IMG/VR virus record: IMGVR_UViG_3300046616_000099
Span: 1-37,352 of that record
Origin: a virus
Reading direction: 5' to 3' (one strand)
DNA: 37,352 nucleotides
Shown here: positions 30,068-36,704 of the stretch, piece after piece
Numbering within the stretch: position 1 is the stretch's first letter
How the letters are laid out: every line of letters starts with the position of its first letter
Position numbers and translations under genes: made by a program
The notes under the pieces: model-generated
Databases searched by the model: none
The model's input: the letters and a program-made list of their open reading frames with translations, nothing else
What the model was told of the DNA's origin: nothing

Positions 30068-31012
30068 TTACTGATACTTCGAACCGTTGGCGCGGGCCCA
30101 GGCTGCAAATTCATCCAGGGTCATTTTTGCCGGATCGGTGTTGGGTGGCGCCGCGCCTTGGCTGCCAGTAGCAGCGGGCGGCGGGGCGCTGGTGGTGCGT
30201 GCAGCAGGTGCAGCGGCAGCTGCGGGTGCCGAACCGCTGGCGGGCGTGCTGGTTGCCTTGGCGGCAGCCGTGGCTTCCATTGCGCCCAGCGCCATGTACA
30301 TCTGCGCAGCCGGCAGGGCGGCGATGCGCGCGGCTTCGGCGGGGTTCTTGGCCAGCTCGTACACGATATCGGGGCCGTGTGCGCTCTGCTTCAGGGCGCC
30401 CAGCATGTCGTGCGTGATCTGAATATCGGCCTCACCCACGACTTTCACGAAGTCAGGGATGCGGCGGGCCGCCTCCTGCGCGCGCTGGTCATAGGTGGCG
30501 TCGGTTGCACCTTCGGCGTCCTGCTGATATTGCTCTGCGGCCTGCTTGGCGTTGGCAGCGGCCTGCTGGCGCGCGCGTTCATCGATACGGTGATCGAGTA
30601 GCGCGGCCTGGTAGTCCTCATCCGTAGCGAATTCATGGGCTTGGGGCGCCGGGGTAGCCTTCTGGCTCCCTTCGGCGATCGAGCGCCAGCGGGCGGCTTC
30701 ACGTTCCGCTGCATGGCGCGCATGGGTCAGCTCATCTATGCGCTTCTGGATCTTGGACTTGAATCGGCCAGCTTCGTCGCGCTCGGCTTCGGTGCTGGTG
30801 GTGCCGTCGGCCTGGCCTTGCTGGCCCTGCTGCGTGCCCTGGTCGGCGTTCTGGCCATCTGCGGGTGCTGCGGTGCCGGCTGGCTGACTCGTACCTGCAG
30901 CACCATCCTGGCCGCTGGCCGGCGGCGTGGTGGTCTGCGTGGTCGTGGTCACCTGGCCGGCTGGCGCGGTGGCGGTGGTGTCGACTGCTGGGGCGGTGGT
31001 TTCAGTTTGCAT
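30068..31012 (-). CDS. Scaffolding protein
   Basis: The 314-aa product is low in complexity at both ends (Thr/Ala-rich N-terminus; Ala/Pro-rich near the C-terminus) with a charged helical centre (about 75-230: EAERDEAGRFKSKIQKRIDEL, HAAEREAARWRSIAEG) and a C-terminus KMTLDEFAAWARANGSKYQ likely to bind coat. It lies between portal and coat as in P22 gp8. ATG 31012 has GGGA five bases upstream; the ATG two codons earlier at 31018 is also possible. It should guide procapsid assembly and leave before maturation. Confidence 0.85.
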   Translation of the reverse strand: MQTETTAPAVDTTATAPAGQVTTTTQTTTPPASGQDGAAGTSQPAGTAAPADGQNADQGTQQGQQGQADGTTSTEAERDEAGRFKSKIQKRIDELTHARHAAEREAARWRSIAEGSQKATPAPQAHEFATDEDYQAALLDHRIDERARQQAAANAKQAAEQYQQDAEGATDATYDQRAQEAARRIPDFVKVVGEADIQITHDMLGALKQSAHGPDIVYELAKNPAEAARIAALPAAQMYMALGAMEATAAAKATSTPASGSAPAAAAAPAARTTSAPPPAATGSQGAAPPNTDPAKMTLDEFAAWARANGSKYQ

Positions 31013-31040
31013 GGTCATCCCAAGAATTTAGAACCCGGAA

Positions 31041-33161
31041 TCACTCCGGTTGGGCCGTGGTTTGCGCCTGTTCCACTGCTTGGCTGGCAGCGGGGCGGGA
31101 TTCTGCGGTTTGGCCGGCGGCAGCGGCCAGGGCGGGCGGCGGCTGCATGTGCTGCAGCAGCAGGGCGATCATTCCCTTGATCTCTTCGGCATCGGCCTTG
31201 CCTTGCGAATTGATGCGGGCGACTTCCTCGCGGCTGGCGGCGTCCAGCTGGGCCTTGTCCAGCATCGCCTGGTGGCCGGCCTGCGCCTCTGCCAGCTGCT
31301 GCTGCAGTTGTTCGATGAACTGATCGGCCTGCTGAATGTGCTGCTCGATCTCGGGCGGCAGCGGCGGCGGGCCGGATGGCTTGCCGTCTTCGCCTTCGTC
31401 GCCTGCGGTGATCTGCTGCGGGATGGTCGCCTTCAGGCGCCGTGCGATCTTTTCGGCCTGCGGCCAGTCCATGCTTTCCACGGCGATATCGCCAGCGACG
31501 TCCAGCAGCTTCGTCCACTTGCCACCCAGCTCGAGGATCGCGGCCTTGGTCTCTTCGCGCTGGGTGGCGAAGCTCGGGCCGGCGTCGAAGGTCACGCCGT
31601 ACTGGCCGATCGTCACGTCGTTCAGGATGGCTTGGGTCTGTGCGACCGTATCCACGATGGGCTGGCCATCCTTGTCGACCGGCTGGCCGGCTTCGTCGGT
31701 CGCCGGCTGGTTGATGGCCATGGCTTCCACCTTGCCGTTCTCGCGCATGATCTCGACCACGCGCGCGGCGTCGTAGTACCTCGGGATCATGTCGACTAGG
31801 CAGCGGCCGCAATGGCGGATCGAGCGGCGTAGGTTGTCGATGAAGTGGAAGTTGGCCACGTCGCCCTGGCGCTGCTGCTCGCGTTCCTGGATGCCGCTGG
31901 TGGCATTGCCGCGCGCGCCCAAGCTCGAGTCGAACAGGCCGGTGACGGCCTTGATATTGTCGGCGGCGTGCATGGCCATTTGCAGCATGCCCACCGGGAC
32001 GTCGGCCATCGGCTGGCGTTGCGGCGGCGGGGCCAGCAGGCCATCGACGGTGACCGGCTTGTATTTCAGGGTGCTGTAATTCTTCGTGTTGGCGCTGGCC
32101 CACTGCTTTTCGTGGCCTTCGTCCTGGCCTTCCGCCATCACCCATGGCGATTTGGAGCGCGAACCGACCTCTTCGGTGGCTTGCGTCATCCAGAAGTTGT
32201 ACATCTGGGCCGGGTCTTTCGCGTCGCGGATGATGCCCTTGCGGATCACCTGGCCCTGAATGTCGATCTCGTCGCCCCAGACCGGGAAGACGGGAATCCA
32301 CTTGCACATAATGTCCGTGCGCTCGAGCACGGCGCCAGCGCAGGCCTTCACCCACTTCAGCTGGGGGATCTGGGTTTCGCGCTTGTTCACCACCTGCGCG
32401 CCGGCTGGCGGGTTCGTCGTGGTCGTGCCGTCGCCCAGCAGGTACAGCGTCGCGGCCTTGTATTCGAAGTAGTAGTACTCGACCACGCGCACCATGCTGT
32501 CGGTCATCCACCCGGGCTGGACCTGGTTGCCGATCGCGTGTACGGCGGTCCTGCATGCGTCCAGCTTGCCCGGGTAGGTGCGTTCGAACTCGGCCTTTGG
32601 CATATCCGACACGATCACGCATTGCTTCGCGTCTGAACCATCGGCTTCGACGCTGGCCGGGTCGAAATAGACCTTCAGGGCGTCGCGCATGCGCTGGAAC
32701 TTGATCACCTGGTTGAAGCTGGTGGCGCTCTCGTATTCGGTCACCAGGCGCCAGAAGCCGAAGCCGATGCCGGCCGCGCTGTTCACGGCAGTGTCGTAGG
32801 CCACGTCCGCGTTGCTGCTGTCCTCGATGCGGCGAATCATGCCCTGGTAGATCTCGGCGCCTTTCTTGTCCGCGCCTTCGCCGACCGGGTGAACCTGAAT
32901 GCCCACCTGATCCTGGCGCTGGTCGTTGGTGACCTGGTGCAGGTAGGTCGGCAGGCGGTTGAAGGTCAGGCAGGGGCGCTTTTGCAGCTGGCGTTCGCGC
33001 TTGATGTTCTCGGGCCACTGGTCGCCGGCCAGGAATTTCAAGTCGGCCACGGCCTCGAGGCGGTTCCCGTTGTCGCCCTTGATGGCCGAATCGGTGAACT
33101 CGCGGATCTGCTTCAGCAGGGTGGCGTCGCTTCCGGCGCCGGTGTTGTTACTCATGCTCAT
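31041..33161 (-). CDS. Portal protein, P22-like
   Basis: The 706-aa protein matches the large P22-type portal (gp1, 725 aa): DATLLKQIREFTDSAIKGDNGNR, LKFLAGDQWP, KRPCLTFNRLPTYLHQVTNDQRQ, AGIGFGFWRLVTEYE, then a stem and crown followed by a long Gln-rich C-terminal helix (about 590-660) like the barrel of P22 portal. Twelve copies form the DNA entry ring. It overlaps the GNAT-like gene by 14 bases. Very long open frames on overlapping registers here are artefacts of GC-rich codon use. Confidence 0.94.
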   Translation of the reverse strand: MSMSNNTGAGSDATLLKQIREFTDSAIKGDNGNRLEAVADLKFLAGDQWPENIKRERQLQKRPCLTFNRLPTYLHQVTNDQRQDQVGIQVHPVGEGADKKGAEIYQGMIRRIEDSSNADVAYDTAVNSAAGIGFGFWRLVTEYESATSFNQVIKFQRMRDALKVYFDPASVEADGSDAKQCVIVSDMPKAEFERTYPGKLDACRTAVHAIGNQVQPGWMTDSMVRVVEYYYFEYKAATLYLLGDGTTTTNPPAGAQVVNKRETQIPQLKWVKACAGAVLERTDIMCKWIPVFPVWGDEIDIQGQVIRKGIIRDAKDPAQMYNFWMTQATEEVGSRSKSPWVMAEGQDEGHEKQWASANTKNYSTLKYKPVTVDGLLAPPPQRQPMADVPVGMLQMAMHAADNIKAVTGLFDSSLGARGNATSGIQEREQQRQGDVANFHFIDNLRRSIRHCGRCLVDMIPRYYDAARVVEIMRENGKVEAMAINQPATDEAGQPVDKDGQPIVDTVAQTQAILNDVTIGQYGVTFDAGPSFATQREETKAAILELGGKWTKLLDVAGDIAVESMDWPQAEKIARRLKATIPQQITAGDEGEDGKPSGPPPLPPEIEQHIQQADQFIEQLQQQLAEAQAGHQAMLDKAQLDAASREEVARINSQGKADAEEIKGMIALLLQHMQPPPALAAAAGQTAESRPAASQAVEQAQTTAQPE

Positions 33162-33588
33162 GCGCAGCTGCCCATTGTTGCGCCGCGGTGCGCGGCAGTC
33201 GGATCAAAATGACTTTGGGGGTGCTTTGGAGGGTGGTGAACCCAAAACGGCGGGTGTACCAGTCGACCAGCTGGGCGGTAGTCGGTCCGCCTTGGTCGAA
33301 CGCCTCGGGCATGAGCAAAAGCAGCTTGTTCGCCTGGTCGGCTTGCTCGCAAACATCTTGCATCAAGGAATGGGCATGATTATTGCCTCTTTCCTGCCGT
33401 AAAGTAAACAAGTTTGATATTTCCAGCACGCGGTCGCGGTCGGCCGCTGGCACGATGCCGCTGTAACTAAGGTCCAGACTGGCCGCGCCCAGCGCGATCC
33501 GGCCCGGCTTCAGCGCCCGGGTGTCGGTGGTAATGCTGGCCAGCGCAGCGGCGGCCAGTGCGGTCGGTTTCAGGGTCATCCCATCCAT
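33148..33588 (-). CDS. GNAT-like protein between terminase and portal
   Basis: The 146-aa product (ATG 33588, AGGAG seven bases upstream) has a C-terminal GNAT signature: RGNNHAHSLMQDVCEQADQANKLLLLMPEAF, then LVDWYTRRFGFTTLQ and a final strand PKVILIRL. In GNATs the RG-x-x-x region loops around the acetyl-CoA pyrophosphate and the WYxxxGF helix closes the fold. The N-terminal 40 residues are atypical. It may be an acetyltransferase or a degenerate fold used structurally. A second GNAT gene is in the same operon (25907-26362). Confidence 0.7.
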   Translation of the reverse strand: MDGMTLKPTALAAAALASITTDTRALKPGRIALGAASLDLSYSGIVPAADRDRVLEISNLFTLRQERGNNHAHSLMQDVCEQADQANKLLLLMPEAFDQGGPTTAQLVDWYTRRFGFTTLQSTPKVILIRLPRTAAQQWAAAHEHE

Positions 33589-34982
33589 GCGCCTTCTCCT
33601 TGGTAGTGGTCTTCTTCGATGGCTTGCGCCGGTTTCTTGGGTGGCTTGACCAGTGCCGGGAACAGTTCGGCCAGGGCCCAGACGTGCGCATCGGCGCGGT
33701 TCGGTGATCGCGGGCCGGTGTAGCCCGACGTGGAAAAGGCGCACAGCTCGTCCTCGAGCTTCGGGAACAGGCCGACGTGGCGCACCTTGCCCTGGTCGTA
33801 CAGGACGCTGAAGGGCTCGGCGCGCTGGGCCTTGCCGCGGCTGGCGGTGACCATCTTGAAGTTCACACGCATGCCCAGCTTCGCGGCGGCCGCCTGCACC
33901 ACGAACTTGACCATGCCACCGCCGAAGTTGACCTCGCCCACGATGGCGTCGGCGCTGTGCCGCTGGTACGCCTGCACGGCGACGGCGCCCCAGGTGGTGG
34001 GGCCGGCCTTCACGGTCAGGTCTTCCAGCAGGTACGCATTGCCATCGACGCCCAGGCCCTCGACGGTGATGCCCACTTCGTCGTTGTCGGCGTTCTGGGC
34101 ATCGTCGCTGGCGCCGCTCGGGTCGACGGACACCACCACGCGCACCAGCGCCGGCACGTCTTCGGGATCGGCGCGCCAGCGGTCGACCACCGCTTCATCG
34201 AACAGGGCGTTGGGCGTGGCCTCGGAGAACTCGCCACGTTCGAAGCGGCGCCGCATGCGTTCGGACAGGCCGGCCAGGGTGGCTAGGTATTCCGGCGACA
34301 GATTGGCCTCGTTGTCGCGCGGGTTCATCTGGAAGCTGTCGTAGTTGTCCGGATTGGCCAGCGGCTTTTTCGTTTCAGGGTCCAGCTTCTGCTTGAAGAC
34401 CTTGAAGGTCCAATGCATCTTGCTCGGCGGGTTGCAGTCGAACAGGTACCGCAGCTTCAGGGGCTGGGCGACGCCGTTGATGACCTGCATGCAGCGCTGC
34501 GCCAGGCGGGTCAGCAGCAGCTGCACGCCTTCCCACTGGATCTGGCTGGCCTCGTTCACGTAGATGGTCGCGAACTCCATGCCCAGCACCTTTTCCATGC
34601 GGTCCTTGTCGTCCAGGCCCAGGAACCAGATCTCGGACCATACCGGCTGACCCTTGTCATCCACGCCGGTGCGGATCTTGGCGAAGCCCTCGGTCATGTT
34701 GATGTCCCAGCCGTCGCCCTTCACCAGATCGGGATAGCAAACCCGCATCACCTTCGGGAAGGTGTCGCGCATGATCGACGCCTTCAGGTGGTTGAACCGC
34801 CACCGCACGATCAGGTGGCGCGACCCGGGCGCCTTCAGCGCGCGCAGGATGATGTTCCGGACAACCAGGAAGGTTTTGCCCGACCGGCCACCGCCAAACA
34901 GCATGATCCAAGTGCAGGCGCTGGCCAGCACCTGCTGCGCCAGCAGCTGCCGCGGGGTCGGCTTGAAGCCGGTCGTGGTCAC
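33576..34982 (-). CDS. terL: Terminase large subunit
   Basis: The 468-aa protein has the packaging ATPase in the N-terminal half: Walker A GGGRSGKT at 30-37 and Walker B with catalytic glutamate TIYVNEAS at 139-146 (E144). The nuclease half follows with D287 in VVSVDPSG, DEVGI and a C-terminal RADAHVWALAELF aspartate. It pumps DNA into the procapsid and cuts the concatemer. The start is GTG 34982 in a GTGA overlap with the small subunit stop; an upstream ATG lies within that gene and is not used. A headful-type mechanism is expected for a P22-like phage. Confidence 0.95.
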   Translation of the reverse strand: MTTTGFKPTPRQLLAQQVLASACTWIMLFGGGRSGKTFLVVRNIILRALKAPGSRHLIVRWRFNHLKASIMRDTFPKVMRVCYPDLVKGDGWDINMTEGFAKIRTGVDDKGQPVWSEIWFLGLDDKDRMEKVLGMEFATIYVNEASQIQWEGVQLLLTRLAQRCMQVINGVAQPLKLRYLFDCNPPSKMHWTFKVFKQKLDPETKKPLANPDNYDSFQMNPRDNEANLSPEYLATLAGLSERMRRRFERGEFSEATPNALFDEAVVDRWRADPEDVPALVRVVVSVDPSGASDDAQNADNDEVGITVEGLGVDGNAYLLEDLTVKAGPTTWGAVAVQAYQRHSADAIVGEVNFGGGMVKFVVQAAAAKLGMRVNFKMVTASRGKAQRAEPFSVLYDQGKVRHVGLFPKLEDELCAFSTSGYTGPRSPNRADAHVWALAELFPALVKPPKKPAQAIEEDHYQGEGAWMG

Positions 34983-35419
34983 AGGTCTGCGTCCGTCGCG
35001 CTGAATTGCATCTGGATCGGGCCACCGTTCGCGCCGGTCAGCTCCTGGCGGATCGACTCGCCGTACTTCTTCGGCGCCCACTTGGACAGCAGTTTTAGCC
35101 GGGTCTCAACCTGCAGCTTCCGGTGGCCCAGCATGTCCTCGCGCTTGATCTTTTTGCCGTCCGCGCTGGTTTCCTCGGTCTCGCCGATCATCGGGGTGTC
35201 GGCGATCTCGAGCGCCTCTTCGGCAATGGCGTCGAAGCCCAGCTCGCGCGCACGCGCGATGCGTTCGGCAAACTTGGGTTGGGCCTCGATCCATCCATAC
35301 ACGGTTTGCCATGCGGGCATGTGGTCATCACGGCAAATTTGGCGCAGTGGCTGACCTTCGGCCATGCGGCGGCAAATCTCGGCTGCTGCCTTTTCCGTGT
35401 ATGTCGTCTTGCGCCCCAT
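34979..35419 (-). CDS. terS: Terminase small subunit, Sf6-type
   Basis: The 146-aa protein (ATG 35419, AGGGGA five bases upstream) starts GRKTTYTEKAAAEICRRMAEG, with the helix-turn-helix PLRQICRDDHMPAWQTVYGWIE and the oligomerisation helices following; the GHRKLQVETRLKLLSKWAPKKYG segment is a hallmark of Sf6-type small terminases. It recognises the pac site and forms a ring feeding the large subunit. It is the first gene of the late operon, about 30 bp below the late promoter. The in-frame start at 35470 lies within the promoter and is rejected. Confidence 0.92.
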   Translation of the reverse strand: MGRKTTYTEKAAAEICRRMAEGQPLRQICRDDHMPAWQTVYGWIEAQPKFAERIARARELGFDAIAEEALEIADTPMIGETEETSADGKKIKREDMLGHRKLQVETRLKLLSKWAPKKYGESIRQELTGANGGPIQMQFSATDADL

Positions 35420-35448
35420 GTCATTCCCCTGTTCGTGATTCCCGGTGG

Positions 35449-35477
35449 AATGTATTTCTGCGCGGAACAAAAGTCAA
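35449..35477 (-). promoter_or_regulatory. Late promoter
   Basis: On the minus strand TTGACT (35472-35477) and TACATT (35449-35454) are separated by exactly 17 bp, a five-of-six -35 and four-of-six -10. It lies 30 bp upstream of terS. Just upstream, at 35532-35566, two related 15-mers (TTTATGCGGAATCGG and TTTATGCAGATGCGG) repeat at a 20-bp interval and could bind an activator. Confidence 0.65.
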
Positions 35478-35580
35478 CGGATGAGCGTATTTAGTTCAAA
35501 AACAGGTGCGGAATGTCATGGCAATGCGGTTTTTATGCGGAATCGGGCGAATTTATGCAGATGCGGCGATCGGCTGCGCC

Positions 35581-35620
35581 GAAAGAAGAAGGGCCGCCGA
35601 TGCTTTCGCAAGGGCGGCCC
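35581..35620 (-). terminator. Intrinsic terminator after replication operon
   Basis: On the minus strand GGGCCGCC and GGCGGCCC (35613-35620 and 35591-35598) form a perfect eight-pair stem with a 14-base loop, followed by TTCTTCTTTC. It lies 66 bp after the 68-aa HTH gene and before the late promoter, separating early from late transcription. Confidence 0.75.
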
Positions 35621-35685
35621 GAAGGATGGGGATTGGAGACAGTCGGCAGCGCTGGGGACCGGCGACGTGTCCAATGTACGGCGGA

Positions 35686-35892
35686 CTATTCCCTCTTGTC
35701 AACACATTCCGGCGTGTTGGCCAGGACGTCGCGGCGGGTCCGGTAGGTGCAGATATCGCGGGCGGTCGATATGCCACAGCCGAACCGGGCGGCCAGGGTT
35801 TCATATCCGACCTTGCCGGGGACGTGGGCGGCGCGCATCTGGCGCACCTGGTCGGCGGTCAGGATGGCGCGGTGGTGCTGCTTCTGCGTCAT
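35686..35892 (-). CDS. Small HTH protein
   Basis: The 68-aa protein contains ILTADQVRQMRAAHV..YETLAARFGCGISTARDICTYRTRRDV, a helix-turn-helix of the kind found at the C-terminus of phage HNH enzymes and in small stand-alone regulators. It starts at an ATGA overlap with the P-like gene and is the last gene before the early terminator. It may regulate the late promoter that lies 200 bp downstream, or be a remnant of an HNH gene. Neither is shown by the sequence. Confidence 0.6.
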   Translation of the reverse strand: MTQKQHHRAILTADQVRQMRAAHVPGKVGYETLAARFGCGISTARDICTYRTRRDVLANTPECVDKRE

Positions 35893-36704
35893 GGCTGGCC
35901 CGCCTTCTCGGCGCGCTCGCCCTCGGCCCGGGTAACCTGCACCTGGTCGGCCAGCTTGGCGAACCGCTGGTACTCGGCCACGCGCTGGTTCAGGTTGCGC
36001 TTGAACTCGGCCTCGGTCTCGTTGCGGGCGTCTACCTTGGCCTGCAGCCGGCTTTCCCGTTCGGCGGCGCTTTCGGCCAGCATCTGCTTCACCTTGGCCA
36101 GCTGGGCGCGCGCATCAGGGGAAAGTGCCAGTTCTGGCACTTCTGGCGGTGGCAGCAGGCCGGCCACGCTGGGCGCCGGCAGCAGGCCCTGGTCGGTGGC
36201 GCGCTGCAGCACCTGCGCCTGCATGGCCTTGTCCCAGCCCAGGTGGGCCGACCAGACCACCGGGCGGCGCTGGGCACGCGAAGCGGCGATCAGGCGCGTG
36301 TAAGTCTCGGTGAAGGTCTTGCGGGCGCTGATCGGGCCGCTGGTCTCCATCACCGGGCGCGCTACCGTCCAGGCCTGCGCGGTCTCCGACGTCCACACCA
36401 CCGTGTCGCGCTCGTCCTGGCTGGCCAGCGCGATCGCCCAGGCCTCTTCCGGACCAGGGCGGCCGTCGCCGTTGGTGCTGGCCTCGATGTGATCCACGAT
36501 ATCGCCGGGCGTGGGCGTGAACTTGCCGCGCTTGACGTGCGCACCGATCGCTGCCCGAACCAGCGGCAGGGGATACTCGGCCAGCGCCTGGAAGAACAGC
36601 GCCTTGGCGGTCGGGCTGACCACCTTGGCCGCGGGCGTCTTGCCGAGAATGTCGAAGGCAGCGTCCAGCAGCTGGGAAAATTCGTCAAAGTCGTTCTCAC
36701 GCAT
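35889..36704 (-). CDS. P-like replication protein, helicase loader candidate
   Basis: The 271-aa protein (ATG 36704, GGAG nine bases upstream, overlapping the O-like stop by eight bases) begins RENDFDEFSQLLDAAFDILGKTP and has KALFFQALAEYPLPLVRAAIGAH..GKFTPTPGDIVDHIE, a segment I associate with phage replication proteins paired with O-like initiators. The second half is a long charged helix (LAKVKQMLAESAAERESRLQAKVDARNE). By analogy with lambda P it would bring the host DnaB helicase to the initiator. Longer upstream starts lie inside the O-like gene. Assignment rests on order and the domain pattern. Confidence 0.75.
   Translation of the reverse strand: MRENDFDEFSQLLDAAFDILGKTPAAKVVSPTAKALFFQALAEYPLPLVRAAIGAHVKRGKFTPTPGDIVDHIEASTNGDGRPGPEEAWAIALASQDERDTVVWTSETAQAWTVARPVMETSGPISARKTFTETYTRLIAASRAQRRPVVWSAHLGWDKAMQAQVLQRATDQGLLPAPSVAGLLPPPEVPELALSPDARAQLAKVKQMLAESAAERESRLQAKVDARNETEAEFKRNLNQRVAEYQRFAKLADQVQVTRAEGERAEKAGQP
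36123..36142. repeat. Perfect 9-bp dyad inside P-like gene
   Basis: AAGTGCCAG-TT-CTGGCACTT is an exact inverted repeat with a two-base centre. It could be a protein-binding dyad; as an RNA hairpin its loop is too small. No equivalent copy was found elsewhere by eye. Confidence 0.6.

Noticed and set aside
31015-33018. 667-codon open frame overlapping the portal gene
   Set aside because: Out of register with the P22-like portal, rich in Arg, Gly, Pro and His, and without any domain; a result of high GC at third positions.
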